From an uncultured Pelagibacteraceae bacterium (GTDB taxonomy: Bacteria; Pseudomonadota; Alphaproteobacteria; Pelagibacterales; Pelagibacteraceae): DNA of 64,000 nucleotides. Position 1 is the stretch's first letter; every line of letters starts with the position of its first letter. Position numbers and translations under genes: made by a program. The notes under the pieces are model-generated. The model worked only from the letters and a program-made list of their open reading frames with translations, had not been told where the DNA came from and searched no databases. The stretch lies in contig CACBYE010000005.1 in the NCBI GenBank assembly GCA_902543375.1, positions 1 through 64,000 on the forward strand. The letters are read 5' to 3'. Below, piece after piece: positions 53,786 to 63,255 of this stretch.

Positions 53786-55158
53786 TGGATAAATCTAACG
53801 TAACACAACTACACAAAAAAAATGAGAAACAAAATGAAGAGGCTTCATTGGTGAGCTCTTTGTCGCCTAGAGAAATTGTTTCAGAATTAGATAGATTTGT
53901 AGTTGGTCAAAATAAAGCTAAAAAAGCTGTTGCTGTTGCTTTAAGAAATAGGTGGAGAAGGCAAGCACTAAAAGGTGAAATGAGAAATGAAGTTTTGCCC
54001 AAGAATATTTTAATGATTGGTCCAACTGGGGTTGGAAAAACTGAAATTTCAAGAAGATTATCAAAATTGGCTGAGGCTCCTTTTGTTAAAGTCGAAGCGA
54101 CCAGATTTACTGAAGTGGGTTATGTTGGAAGGGATGTAGAACAAATTGTCAGAGATTTAATCGAGATCGCTATATCAATGGAAAAAGTTAAAAAGAGAAA
54201 AGAGGTTTATGCTAAAGCTCAAAAATTAGCTGAGGAAAAAGTATTAGATGCTTTGGTTGGGAAAAAAGCCAGTATGGCCACAAGGGAAAGTTTTAGAAAA
54301 AGACTTAGAGATGGAGATCTAGATAATAATGAAATCGAAATAGCTGTCAGCGACACAGGAGGTGGTAACACATCTTTCGAAATTCCTGGAATGCCCGGTG
54401 CTAATGTCGGAATGATCAATATTGGAGAAATGCTTGGAAAATCCATGGGAAAACAGGAAAAAAAGAAAAAAATGACAGTAAAAGAATCTCATGAAATTTT
54501 AATAAATGATGAATCTGATAAATTAATTGAACAAGATAAAATAATAAGATCAGCAAAGATTTCTACAGAGAATAATGGAATAGTTTTCTTAGATGAGATT
54601 GATAAAATTTCAGGAAGAACAGATAGAGTTGGTGGGGACGTTTCAAGAGAAGGTGTCCAAAGAGATCTATTACCTTTAATCGAGGGTACAACAGTGAATA
54701 CAAAATATGGACCTATTAAAACTGACCATATTCTTTTTATTGCGTCAGGTGCATTTCAGCTAGCAAAACCCTCTGACTTGCTTCCAGAGTTACAAGGAAG
54801 ACTTCCAATTAGAGTTGAGCTAGAAGCTTTATCAAGCGACGATTTTAAAAGAATCCTGAAAGAGCCTGATTTTAGTTTAATTAAGCAATATGTGGCGTTG
54901 TTAAAAACAGAAAATGTTGAATTAGAGTTCACTGAAGATGGGATTGATGCTATTGCAAATATTGCGTCTGAAGTAAATGCATCAGTTGAGAATATTGGTG
55001 CAAGGAGATTGCACACAATAATAGAAAAGATTCTTGATGAAATTAGTTTCACAGCAACCGATAGATCTGGTGAAAAAATCTCAATAAATAAAGAATATAT
55101 AAATAAAAATCTTGATAATCTTGTTAAAGATACAGATTTATCAAAATTTATTTTATAA
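53785..55158 (+). CDS. hslU: ATP-dependent protease HslU, ATPase subunit
   Basis: AAA+ unfoldase feeding HslV. The 457 residues include [16 protein letters not shown] (Walker A), an intermediate domain (about 110-240), [10 protein letters not shown] (Walker B), the sensor region and a C-terminal tail DTDLSKFIL that docks in HslV. Stop overlaps the smr stop by 6 bases (convergent). Confidence 0.97.
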   Translation: MDKSNVTQLHKKNEKQNEEASLVSSLSPREIVSELDRFVVGQNKAKKAVAVALRNRWRRQALKGEMRNEVLPKNILMIGPTGVGKTEISRRLSKLAEAPFVKVEATRFTEVGYVGRDVEQIVRDLIEIAISMEKVKKRKEVYAKAQKLAEEKVLDALVGKKASMATRESFRKRLRDGDLDNNEIEIAVSDTGGGNTSFEIPGMPGANVGMINIGEMLGKSMGKQEKKKKMTVKESHEILINDESDKLIEQDKIIRSAKISTENNGIVFLDEIDKISGRTDRVGGDVSREGVQRDLLPLIEGTTVNTKYGPIKTDHILFIASGAFQLAKPSDLLPELQGRLPIRVELEALSSDDFKRILKEPDFSLIKQYVALLKTENVELEFTEDGIDAIANIASEVNASVENIGARRLHTIIEKILDEISFTATDRSGEKISINKEYINKNLDNLVKDTDLSKFIL

Positions 55159-55566
55159 TTTTTTTTTTAAAAAAACGTATAAAGCTCCACTGCCCCCATC
55201 CACAATTTCAGCATCAGTAATACTTTTTATCATTTTTATTAAATTTGAATTATTTTTGATAAATTCAGGAACAGAATTTTTTAGAATACCAAATTTCTTT
55301 GAAATATATGGATCTTTGTCATTTTGTGAATGCAGTCCTTTGCCGGTAACTATTTTAACTTTTGAGACTTTTTGATCAAAACAATCAATTAAAAAACTCT
55401 CAACCTTTTTGTTTGCCTCTTCAAGGGTAAAACCATGAAGATCAATTGATTTAGTTATATTTAGCTTATTATCTTTTTTTTCTAGGTCTTTATTTGGTAG
55501 CTTTTCTTTTTTTTCTAAAAAGTTTTTCCAATCTTCTTTGTCTTTATCTGAAATATTTCCGGTCAA
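55153..55566 (-). CDS. Smr domain protein
   Basis: The 137 residues hold an acidic/basic N-terminal half and a Smr domain from about 55: [20 protein letters not shown], then [12 protein letters not shown] and [12 protein letters not shown]. Smr domains have endonuclease activity in some proteins; recent work links them to RNA cleavage at stalled ribosomes. It ends on the hslU gene and lies directly after timA. Confidence 0.92.
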   Translation of the reverse strand: MTGNISDKDKEDWKNFLEKKEKLPNKDLEKKDNKLNITKSIDLHGFTLEEANKKVESFLIDCFDQKVSKVKIVTGKGLHSQNDKDPYISKKFGILKNSVPEFIKNNSNLIKMIKSITDAEIVDGGSGALYVFLKKKL

Positions 55567-56163
55567 TTACGTAAGAGTATCAACTAACTGCCAATTTGGA
55601 TTATTTGTACTTGTGTCTCTAGAAAATACCCAGGTATCATAAATTTTCTTAATTTTTTCGGGATCACCGGAAACTATTTTTTTATCTTTATCCTTGATAC
55701 AAGTTATTACTTCAGCTACAAATTCTACTGTTACCTGTAAAATTTTTCCTAAATACTTATGTTCTTTAATGTTTGCAGAATTTACTCCAATAAAAGTAAT
55801 TTCGGCAAAATGACCTCTTTTGCTTCTCTCATTAAGTGCAATATTAAATTGATCAAAGATCTTATTACTTAATAAGGGTTTGCTTGTAGTTAGTTTATTG
55901 TCGCTATCACCAAAGTCTGTAATGATAGTCTCGTAGGCTATTTGAGCGCCTTTTAAAAAATCTTTTTTCGCATTTTCATCAAAACCATTTTTTTTATTTA
56001 TTTTAGTTTCAGGATTTATATTTTTCAGAATCTCCTCAAACTGAGGTGGGGCTTTTCCATCAAAGCCTGTTCTTTTGCCTAAAATTCCTCTGAGCCTTAA
56101 AAAAATAAAGCCAGCGATCATTGCCAATAAAATGATATCAATATATCCAAATCCGTATTCCAT
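55567..56163 (-). CDS. timA: Tim44/TimA family protein
   Basis: Membrane-anchored adaptor of alphaproteobacteria related to mitochondrial Tim44. The 198 residues have an N-terminal helix (about 7-24), GILGKRTGFDGKAPPQ and a Tim44 domain from about 60 (FLKGAQIAYETIITDFGDSD; then WVFSRDTSTNNPNWQLVDT). It sits next to smr, divergent from fxsA, a typical origin-near alphaproteobacterial setting. mltA, often between these genes, is absent. Confidence 0.92.
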   Translation of the reverse strand: MEYGFGYIDIILLAMIAGFIFLRLRGILGKRTGFDGKAPPQFEEILKNINPETKINKKNGFDENAKKDFLKGAQIAYETIITDFGDSDNKLTTSKPLLSNKIFDQFNIALNERSKRGHFAEITFIGVNSANIKEHKYLGKILQVTVEFVAEVITCIKDKDKKIVSGDPEKIKKIYDTWVFSRDTSTNNPNWQLVDTLT

Positions 56164-56220
56164 AATTTAAATCTAATTACTATGTTGATTAATTTCAACT
56201 AACAATTACATTAAAGACAA

Positions 56221-56646
56221 ATGAACACAGTACTTTTAGCTGTAATTTTAATCCCAATAGTAGAAATTTATCTTTTTATTAAGATAGGATCTCAAATAGG
56301 GGCTTTAAACACGATAATTCTCATATTTTTAACTGCAATTATAGGAGTTTATTACGCAAAATACGAAGGCATTAACACCTTAAGATCAGGTGTAACTCAA
56401 ATTATAAAAAATCAAATTCCTGCTTTTGAATTAATTTCAGGGGCTGCTATTGCTTTTGCTGCAGTTTTACTAATTCTCCCAGGATTTGCCACAGATATTG
56501 TTGGTTTTTTATTAATACTACCAATTACTAGGAAATTGATGCTTGGAAGATTAAATAAAAAATTTGAAAGAAAAAATAAAGAAGGAAATGATTTTATTGA
56601 AGGTGAGTTTGAAGATATAGAAGATGACAATGACAAGAAATTATAA
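56221..56646 (+). CDS. fxsA: FxsA family membrane protein
   Basis: Inner-membrane protein which in E. coli lessens phage T7 exclusion by F plasmids. The 141 residues have four hydrophobic segments with PIVEIYLFIKIGSQIG, GVYYAKYEGINTLRSG and LLILPGFATDIVGFLLILP, and an acidic tail. It overlaps secB by 23 bases. Confidence 0.92.
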   Translation: MNTVLLAVILIPIVEIYLFIKIGSQIGALNTIILIFLTAIIGVYYAKYEGINTLRSGVTQIIKNQIPAFELISGAAIAFAAVLLILPGFATDIVGFLLILPITRKLMLGRLNKKFERKNKEGNDFIEGEFEDIEDDNDKKL

Positions 56647-57052
56647 AATTTTAGCAAAATATATAAAAGATATGTCTAGTGAGACGCCAGATATAGAAAC
56701 TTTTATCTCTACTGGAAATCACATTCATAAATATGAATTAAATATAGATATTAAATCAATTGCCCTTAAAAATAAAATGATCGAAGTAAATATTGCTTTA
56801 AAATATCACCACAAAGATACAAAAGTTAAAAAATCTCATTTTGAAATTGTGTATGCTACGGTAATTCAAACAGAGGAGTCAATAAAAGAAAAAAAAGATT
56901 TAGAAAAAATAATTCTTTGTGAAGTTCCAAATGAAATTTATCCTGATTTAGAAAAATCTTTTTTGGATATGATGCATAATTCTGGTTACCCAAGTATAAA
57001 ATTAGAAAAAAAGATTGATTTTACTAAGCTTTATTTAGAAAAATTTAATTAA
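56624..57052 (+). CDS. secB: Protein-export chaperone SecB
   Basis: Cytosolic tetrameric chaperone that passes preproteins to SecA. The 142 residues show KYIKDMSSETPDIETF, YELNIDIKSIALKNKMIEVNIAL, and the hydrophobic groove region. The start (ATG ACA ATG) lies within fxsA. It converges on dnaQ with an 8-base overlap. secB near dnaQ is standard in alphaproteobacteria. Confidence 0.92.
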   Translation: MTMTRNYKILAKYIKDMSSETPDIETFISTGNHIHKYELNIDIKSIALKNKMIEVNIALKYHHKDTKVKKSHFEIVYATVIQTEESIKEKKDLEKIILCEVPNEIYPDLEKSFLDMMHNSGYPSIKLEKKIDFTKLYLEKFN

Positions 57053-57710
57053 AAAAATTTCTTTTCAAAAAATTTTTTAGATAAATCTTATGATTTTCAA
57101 GCTCTTGCAGAGTTGGGCTAACAATTTTTTTTGAATAAGAAACTTTACCTAAATTGAATTCCGGTAAATTTACATCATTTTTTTTGAAATCTAATGTTGG
57201 TTCTTTTTGGTCAATTAGATTTATATAAACTTTTGCCAAAAGGCTACAATCACCAAGTGCTGAATGTTGTACTCTTTTAGAGTTATCTATCCTGTATTTC
57301 TTACATAATGCATCTAGGCTTACTTGAGATCCTGGAAATTTCTCTCTAGCTAAAGTTAAGGTGTCTATGAACTCGTTATTAAGTTTTTTTTTTCCCAAAA
57401 TTTCTAGTTCGTTATTTAAATGAGATAAATCAAATTCTGCATTATGGATCACCAATCTTTTATCTTTTACAAAAGTTAAAAATTCTTCAACAACTTCCTT
57501 AAATTTTTTTTTATTAGATAAAAAATCATCTGTATATCCATGTATTTCAAGTGCTTTTTCAGACACCTTTCTTTCAGGATTTAAATAACAGTGAAATTTA
57601 TTTTTAGTCGGAACTAAATTATCTAATTCTATGCACCCAATTTCAACAACTCTATGACCTTCTTTCACTGAAATTCCAGTAGTTTCTGTGTCTAAAACTA
57701 TTTCTTTCAT
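57045..57710 (-). CDS. dnaQ: DNA polymerase III epsilon subunit
   Basis: Proofreading 3'-5' exonuclease of the replicase. The 221 residues contain the DEDDh motifs VLDTETTGISV, VIHNAEFDLSHL and HSALGDCSLLAKVY. A C-terminal part after about 180 probably contacts the alpha subunit. Its ATG directly follows the coaE TAA. Confidence 0.96.
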   Translation of the reverse strand: MKEIVLDTETTGISVKEGHRVVEIGCIELDNLVPTKNKFHCYLNPERKVSEKALEIHGYTDDFLSNKKKFKEVVEEFLTFVKDKRLVIHNAEFDLSHLNNELEILGKKKLNNEFIDTLTLAREKFPGSQVSLDALCKKYRIDNSKRVQHSALGDCSLLAKVYINLIDQKEPTLDFKKNDVNLPEFNLGKVSYSKKIVSPTLQELENHKIYLKNFLKRNFFN

Positions 57711-58280
57711 TTATAAAATTCTATTTAAAATGTGTTTAATTTGTACTTTAACAGATTTTTTTTTAAAATTATTCCTTATAATGAAATCTGATTTATTTTT
57801 TTTTCTATCAAGTGGAAGTTGAATCTTTTTGAAGTTTCTTAGTATTTTGATATTAAAATTTTTTCTCTTTTTTAATCTTTTTAAAACTTCGGATTTATTT
57901 GAGACGATAAAAACAAGTATATCGCCTTTTTTATTTATTTTATTTTCTAACAAAAGGGGAATGTCTAGAATTATAATTTTTTTAAAACGATTTTTTTTTA
58001 AAAATATTTGTAATTTTTTTCTAACTTCGAGATGTATAATCGATATAATTTTTTCTAAATTATTTTTATTTGCTAAAATTGCTTTTATAACTTCGATTTT
58101 TTTTATTGGAAATGAGCTGAAGTATAGTGGTAATCTTTTTTTCAGCTTTTTAAAAATGATCCTATTATTCTTGTAAATTTTTTCGACTTCTCGGTCAGCA
58201 TTAAAAACTGGATAACCAAAACAGCTTGCGATAAAACTTTTCCCTGAACCTATGTCTCCTAAAATTCCTATTCTTTTCAT
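57711..58280 (-). CDS. coaE: Dephospho-CoA kinase
   Basis: Last step of coenzyme A synthesis. The 189 residues start with RIGILGDIGSGKSFIAS (P-loop), then VFNADREVEKIYKNN, where the family has DAD-x-V, and IIHLEVRKKL. Very Lys-rich, reflecting base composition. Overlaps aroE by 4 bases. Confidence 0.93.
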   Translation of the reverse strand: MKRIGILGDIGSGKSFIASCFGYPVFNADREVEKIYKNNRIIFKKLKKRLPLYFSSFPIKKIEVIKAILANKNNLEKIISIIHLEVRKKLQIFLKKNRFKKIIILDIPLLLENKINKKGDILVFIVSNKSEVLKRLKKRKNFNIKILRNFKKIQLPLDRKKNKSDFIIRNNFKKKSVKVQIKHILNRIL

Positions 58281-59071
58281 TGATCTAATAATTTTAATAC
58301 CTCATCATTTATTTCTGGATTGATATTATGCCATAATTTAAATGCTTCAGAAGCCTGGTAAATAAACATTTTTTTTCCATTTAAAATTTGTGCACCCAGA
58401 TTTTTTCCAATTTGTAAAAAGTTGGTTTCTTTTGGATTATAAATTACATCATAAAAGAATTTGTTTTTATTTATGTTTGTGAAATTTAGATCGATCTTAT
58501 CATTCTTATCTAAGCCTAGACTTGTAGCATTAATTATCATATCAAACTCAGGAACCATTCCCCATTCTACGATTTTTAAATTTGAAAAAGTTTTTTTTAA
58601 CTCAATTGCTTTACTTTTAGTTCTGTTGCAAATTGTTATTTGTGAGACACCAGATTTTTCAAGTGCATAAATAATTGATGGAACAACGCCACCCGATCCA
58701 AGTATTAACACTTTTTTATTATTTAAATTAAACTCTGTATCTTTTAGACTAATTTGAAAACCAGCTATATCTGTATTATGGCCTGTTATTTTATTATTCT
58801 TGAAAAAAATGGTATTTACAGATTGAGTAATATTTGCCTCTTTACTTAAATCATCAAGAAAAGGTATTACATCTCTTTTGAATGGTACTGTAACATTAAC
58901 ACCACTTATTTTGTCATTTTTTATCTCATCAATCAATTCTATAATGTCATCACCATTTAATTTTCTTTTTTCATATACCGCATTAATATTGTTCTTCTTT
59001 AACCAATAATTATGAATTTCTGGGGACAATGAGTGTTCTATTGGATTTCCTATAACTAAATATTTTTTCAT
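58277..59071 (-). CDS. aroE: Shikimate dehydrogenase
   Basis: Reduces 3-dehydroshikimate with NADPH in aromatic amino acid synthesis. The 264 residues have VIGNPIEHSLSPEIHN, GVNVTVPFKRDVIPFLD (catalytic Lys), GHNTDIAGF (catalytic Asp) and ILGSGGVVPSIIYAL. Overlaps maf by 4 bases. Confidence 0.96.
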   Translation of the reverse strand: MKKYLVIGNPIEHSLSPEIHNYWLKKNNINAVYEKRKLNGDDIIELIDEIKNDKISGVNVTVPFKRDVIPFLDDLSKEANITQSVNTIFFKNNKITGHNTDIAGFQISLKDTEFNLNNKKVLILGSGGVVPSIIYALEKSGVSQITICNRTKSKAIELKKTFSNLKIVEWGMVPEFDMIINATSLGLDKNDKIDLNFTNINKNKFFYDVIYNPKETNFLQIGKNLGAQILNGKKMFIYQASEAFKLWHNINPEINDEVLKLLDQ

Positions 59072-59652
59072 TTATAGTTTGAAAGATATTGTTTTATCTT
59101 TTTTATTGGAAGTCCCATTATTGTATTTTTATCCCCTTCAATTCGTGAAAATAGTTTTCTTCCCTCCCCTTCAATTTGATAAACATTATAAGCATATAGT
59201 ACTTCATCTGAAATTTTATCTAAATAATCTATTAATTCATCATCTGTCATTTTTTTCATTGTTAAGGCTGCTTTGTCTGAATAATTCCAAACCATAGCAC
59301 CATTTTTAGAAATACAAACGGAACTGATCAAAAAATGTTTCTTTCCGTTAAGTTTTTTGAGTATAACTAAAGCTTCATTTCTATTGTTCGGTTTTGAAAT
59401 TAATTCACCATCTAGGTCTATCACACTGTCAGCCCCCAAAACTAAATTATCTTTATCAACAATGCTTATTTTGTTCGCTTTCAACTCAGCTAAGTTTTTG
59501 GATATAATTTCTGGAGAGGCTTTATCTTTTAATAAACTTATTTTTATAGTGTCTTCATCAATATAAGATGGCTTAACTTCACTAAAAATGTTATTTTCAT
59601 CAAGTATTTTTTTTCTTACCTTGCTTTTTGAGGCGAGAATGATTTTAAACAT
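59068..59652 (-). CDS. maf: Maf family nucleotide pyrophosphatase
   Basis: House-cleaning hydrolase of non-canonical NTPs. I start at ATG 59652 (MFKIILASKSKVRKKIL), giving 194 residues; an earlier start would run into the previous gene. Motifs ILASKSKVRKKIL, NLVLGADSVIDLDGELISKP and YQIEGEGRKLFSRIEGDKNTIMGLP are typical. It overlaps the PDRP stop by 8 bases. Confidence 0.95.
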   Translation of the reverse strand: MFKIILASKSKVRKKILDENNIFSEVKPSYIDEDTIKISLLKDKASPEIISKNLAELKANKISIVDKDNLVLGADSVIDLDGELISKPNNRNEALVILKKLNGKKHFLISSVCISKNGAMVWNYSDKAALTMKKMTDDELIDYLDKISDEVLYAYNVYQIEGEGRKLFSRIEGDKNTIMGLPIKKIKQYLSNYK

Positions 59653-60469
59653 CTTTTTTATAAATTTCGTAAATTTTAATAATTGAAGCTGCTGTTTCTT
59701 CAACTGATTTTCGTGTTACGTCGATTATTGGCCATTTATATTTTCTAAATGTATTTTTAGCGGCATCAACTTCTTTTTTAACTAAATCCATGTCTGTATA
59801 TTTTTTGTTTGAATTTTCTTTGAGAGAATTCATCCTATTTTTTCTTATCTCTACTAATCTCTCTGGTTCAGTATTAAGACCTACAACACATGCTATATTA
59901 GGATTTTCCTTTAAAATTTTTGGTAATGATTTATCGTTTACTAATGGAATATTTGAGGTCTTAAAGCCCTTGTTGGCTAAAAAAATTGAGGTAGGGGTTT
60001 TGCTCGTCCTGCTAACTCCTAATAGTATTATATCTGATTTTTGAATTTCTTTTATTAAATTTCCATCATCATGATTCATTGTAAATTGGATTGCTTCAAT
60101 TCTCTCATAATATTCCTCATCCATAGCGTATTGTCCACTAGGTTGGTGGGATGCCTTTTGATTTAAAAGTTTTGAAAAGCTTAATATCAAATCTCCTAAA
60201 ACACCAAAGCATGGTATTTTTTTCTCGTTGCTCGTTTTAGCTAGATATTTTGCTAAATTACTATCTACTATAGAATATAAAATTATAGCATTTTTGTTTT
60301 TTTCAGCATTTTCTAAAATTTTTAAAATTTGATTGACAGTCCTGGTAAACGAGAAAGTATGTATTTTATAATCAATATTTTTAAATTGAGCTTTAATTGC
60401 TATAAATATTCGATCTAAAGTTTCACCTGTAGCATCGGATATTAAATAAATTTGGTATAAATTATTCAT
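59645..60469 (-). CDS. Pyruvate phosphate dikinase regulatory protein (DUF299/PDRP family)
   Basis: Bifunctional kinase/pyrophosphorylase that switches pyruvate phosphate dikinase or PEP synthase. The 274 residues show YLISDATGETLDRIF, LGVSRTSKTPTSIFLANKG (P-loop-like, about 150-169), and WPIIDVTRKSVEETAASII. In alphaproteobacteria this gene borders the replication origin opposite hemE, exactly as here. Confidence 0.95.
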   Translation of the reverse strand: MNNLYQIYLISDATGETLDRIFIAIKAQFKNIDYKIHTFSFTRTVNQILKILENAEKNKNAIILYSIVDSNLAKYLAKTSNEKKIPCFGVLGDLILSFSKLLNQKASHQPSGQYAMDEEYYERIEAIQFTMNHDDGNLIKEIQKSDIILLGVSRTSKTPTSIFLANKGFKTSNIPLVNDKSLPKILKENPNIACVVGLNTEPERLVEIRKNRMNSLKENSNKKYTDMDLVKKEVDAAKNTFRKYKWPIIDVTRKSVEETAASIIKIYEIYKKDV

Positions 60470-60751
60470 GTAGTAATAATGTATAAGTTTGTACTACTTT
60501 TAACATATTGAAAATTTTTCATGTTTTTAAATTTTTGTTGTAAAACAAGGCTTTTATTAACAAAATTAAACATGTTGATAAATATTTTGGGTTTAGTGTT
60601 AATATACTTATTGAGCTACAATTTTTCAGGTATATTTACTAAATTTTAACTTCTAAATGTTAATTAAATGTTCATAAAATGTTTAAAAAACTTAATCAAC
60701 GTAATTCACAAACTATACTAATACTAATACTAAATATATTTATTAATTAAT
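60470..60751. other. Probable chromosomal replication origin (oriC)
   Basis: The 282-base gap separates the PDRP gene and hemE, the setting of oriC in Caulobacter and Rickettsia. It is extremely AT-rich. Sites of the form TTATNAACA occur at 60554-60562 (plus), and on the minus strand at 60573-60581 and 60669-60677; near matches lie at 60597-60605 and 60658-60666, and TAATTCACA is at 60702-60710. Each is one mismatch from the DnaA box TTATNCACA. Three tandem ATACTA copies (60715-60732) adjoin hemE and may be part of the unwinding element. Genes on both sides mostly point away from the gap. Confidence 0.8.
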
Positions 60752-61753
60752 ATGTCTCCTATCGAAGAAGTAATACTAAACAAAAAAACTGACATTAATC
60801 CTATTTGGATAATGAGACAGGCAGGCAGATACTTACCTGAATTCAGAGCAATAAGAAAAGCAAATCCAGATTTTATTAAATTATGTTTAGATGAAAAATT
60901 ATCTACCGAAATAACACTACAACCATTGAAAAGATTTGACTTAGATGCAGCAATAATTTTTTCAGACATTCTAATGTTACCATATGGATTAAATCAAAGG
61001 GTGGAATTTAAAAAAGGAGTTGGACCTATATTAGGTGAGCTAGATTTAGAAAGTATTTTAAAATTATCTGAAAACGACTTTGTTCAAAAAGTAAAACCTG
61101 TTTATGAATTAATTAACTCAGTAAAGAATAGTGAAATTACCAAAAATAAAAGTACTATTGGATTTGTTGGTGCACCATGGACTCTTTTGGTCTATATGAT
61201 AAATCAAGAGTCGCCCAAACTAGGCTTGAAAAAAAACTTTTTTGAAAATAAAAATTTAATCGATAAAACCTTAGTGGTTGTTGAAAAGTTTTTAAAAATA
61301 CATATTAAGTGCCAAATAGAAAGTGGTGCACAAATTATTCAAATCTTTGATAGTTGGGCTGGTTTATTAAATGAAAATGATCTCCAAAATTATATTTACA
61401 AACCCACTTTAAATTTAGTTCAATATGTTAAATCCTTAAACATTCCTGTTATATGTTTTCCTAGAAATATTAAAAATTATAAAAATTACTGTAATATTGT
61501 TAATCCGAGTGTTATTTGTATTGATTATAATACTGACCCGAAAGAAATTTTAAAAGATATTAAAATTCCAGTTCAAGGAGGAATGGATCCTAAAATTTTG
61601 TTAACAGACAAAGAAAACTTAAAAAAAGAAGCTAGGAAATATTTAGATATTTTTTTCGATCATCCTTATATATTTAACTTAGGTCATGGAATTTTACCTG
61701 AGACAGATCCTCAGATGATGGATTATTTAGTAAAAATGGTAAAAGATTATTAA
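60752..61753 (+). CDS. hemE: Uroporphyrinogen decarboxylase
   Basis: Decarboxylates uroporphyrinogen III to coproporphyrinogen III. The 333 residues contain PIWIMRQAGRYLPEFRAIR, the family signature with the substrate-binding Arg pair, FSDILMLPYGLNQ, IGFVGAPWTLLVYMI, and FNLGHGILPETDPQ near the end. It abuts hemH directly. Confidence 0.97.
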   Translation: MSPIEEVILNKKTDINPIWIMRQAGRYLPEFRAIRKANPDFIKLCLDEKLSTEITLQPLKRFDLDAAIIFSDILMLPYGLNQRVEFKKGVGPILGELDLESILKLSENDFVQKVKPVYELINSVKNSEITKNKSTIGFVGAPWTLLVYMINQESPKLGLKKNFFENKNLIDKTLVVVEKFLKIHIKCQIESGAQIIQIFDSWAGLLNENDLQNYIYKPTLNLVQYVKSLNIPVICFPRNIKNYKNYCNIVNPSVICIDYNTDPKEILKDIKIPVQGGMDPKILLTDKENLKKEARKYLDIFFDHPYIFNLGHGILPETDPQMMDYLVKMVKDY

Positions 61754-62752
61754 ATGAAAAATAATTTAGATCATCCGCAAATCAACTTTGGAAAAACTGG
61801 TGTTTTAATCATAAACCTAGGCACACCGGACTCAACAAGTTGGTTTGATATTAGAAAATATCTAAAAGAGTTTTTATCTGATAGAAGAGTAATAGAGGTT
61901 AATCCCATAATTTGGAAAATTATATTAAATGTTATTATATTAAATTTGAGACCCTCTAAAACAGCAAAGGCTTACAAAGAAATATGGATGAAAGACGCAA
62001 ATATTTCTCCACTTTTATATTACACACGCAGACAAGCTGAGAAATTATCAAGTCAAATATCAGAAGAAAATTTAATTATAGATTATGCGATGAGATATGG
62101 AAATCCTAGTATAAGAAGCAAAATTAAAACTCTTCATGATAAAGGTTGTGAGAATTTAATTATTCTTCCGATGTATCCACAATATGCTGCAGCAACTACA
62201 GCTACAGTTTGCGATGAAGTGTATAGAACTCTTATGAAAATGAGATGGCAACCATCATTAAAAATAATTCCTCATTATGAGTCTGACCCTTTATATATCA
62301 ACGCTTTAGTGAATTCCTTAAATAAAAAGATACAAGAAATTAATTGGAAACCAGACTTGATACTAGCATCATATCACGGTATTCCTCAAAAATATTTTGA
62401 CAAGGGAGACCCTTATCATTGTTATTGTCACAAAACCACAAGACTTATTTCAGAGAAATTTAAATCGATCGAAATAAAGACAACATTTCAATCTAGATTT
62501 GGTCCTCAAGAATGGCTTCAACCTTACACTGACAAAACCCTAGAAAATCTTCCAACTAAGGGAAAAAAGAACGTTTTAGCTATTTGTCCTGGTTTCTCCT
62601 CAGATTGTGTTGAAACATTAGAGGAAATTCTTATTCAAGGCAAAGAGAGCTTTTTAGACTCTGGAGGTGAAAATTTCGATATGGTGCCTTGCTTAAATGA
62701 TAATGATGATCATATCACTCTACTTAGATCTTTAATCCAAAAAAGTTTATAA
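61754..62752 (+). CDS. hemH: Ferrochelatase
   Basis: Inserts Fe(II) into protoporphyrin IX. The 332 residues show GVLIINLGTPDS, YAMRYGNPSIRSKI, ILASYHGIPQKYFDKGDPYHC with the catalytic His, and CPGFSSDCVETLEEI. Follows hemE with no gap and precedes hemJ by 3 bases, a heme operon at the origin. Confidence 0.97.
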   Translation: MKNNLDHPQINFGKTGVLIINLGTPDSTSWFDIRKYLKEFLSDRRVIEVNPIIWKIILNVIILNLRPSKTAKAYKEIWMKDANISPLLYYTRRQAEKLSSQISEENLIIDYAMRYGNPSIRSKIKTLHDKGCENLIILPMYPQYAAATTATVCDEVYRTLMKMRWQPSLKIIPHYESDPLYINALVNSLNKKIQEINWKPDLILASYHGIPQKYFDKGDPYHCYCHKTTRLISEKFKSIEIKTTFQSRFGPQEWLQPYTDKTLENLPTKGKKNVLAICPGFSSDCVETLEEILIQGKESFLDSGGENFDMVPCLNDNDDHITLLRSLIQKSL

Positions 62753-62755
62753 TTT

Positions 62756-63190
62756 ATGAACACGTATTTGCTTTTTAAATCATTACATCTTATATCGGTA
62801 ATTTCATGGATGGCGGGACTGTTATATCTTCCAAGAATTTTTGTCTATCACTCACAAAATAATACTCAACAAATCATTTCAGAAGTGTTTAAAGTAATGG
62901 AAAGAAAACTTTTCTTTTACATCATGACCCCAGCAATGATTTTATCCTGGGCGTTCGGTTTAATATTAATACATGAAATAGGATTTGATAAATTAGGACA
63001 AACATGGATGACTTTAAAGTTAATTTTTGTAACTTTATTGACTTTTTATCATTTTTATCTCGGTAGAATTCTTCGTCAATTTAAAGAAGATTCAAACACA
63101 CACACACATAAATTTTATAGACTAATAAATGAAATACCCACATTATTACTAATTTTGATCATATTTGTTGCAATATTTAAGCCTATCTAG
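62756..63190 (+). CDS. hemJ: Protoporphyrinogen IX oxidase HemJ
   Basis: Membrane oxidase converting protoporphyrinogen to protoporphyrin. The 144 residues have four helices with FKSLHLISVISWMAGLLYLPRIFVYH (conserved His11) and TWMTLKLIFVTLLTFYHFYLG with the conserved Lys. It completes a hemE-hemH-hemJ operon. Confidence 0.94.
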   Translation: MNTYLLFKSLHLISVISWMAGLLYLPRIFVYHSQNNTQQIISEVFKVMERKLFFYIMTPAMILSWAFGLILIHEIGFDKLGQTWMTLKLIFVTLLTFYHFYLGRILRQFKEDSNTHTHKFYRLINEIPTLLLILIIFVAIFKPI

Positions 63191-63255
63191 GGTTGAATAA
63201 TTCTAAAATATATCTATATTATTAGTAGTTATTAAGTCCTTAATAATTTTTAATC

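Noticed and set aside
60712-60735. ATACTA repeat as a CRISPR or minisatellite
   Set aside because: It is only three hexamers with no spacers, and its place beside DnaA-box-like sites fits an origin better.
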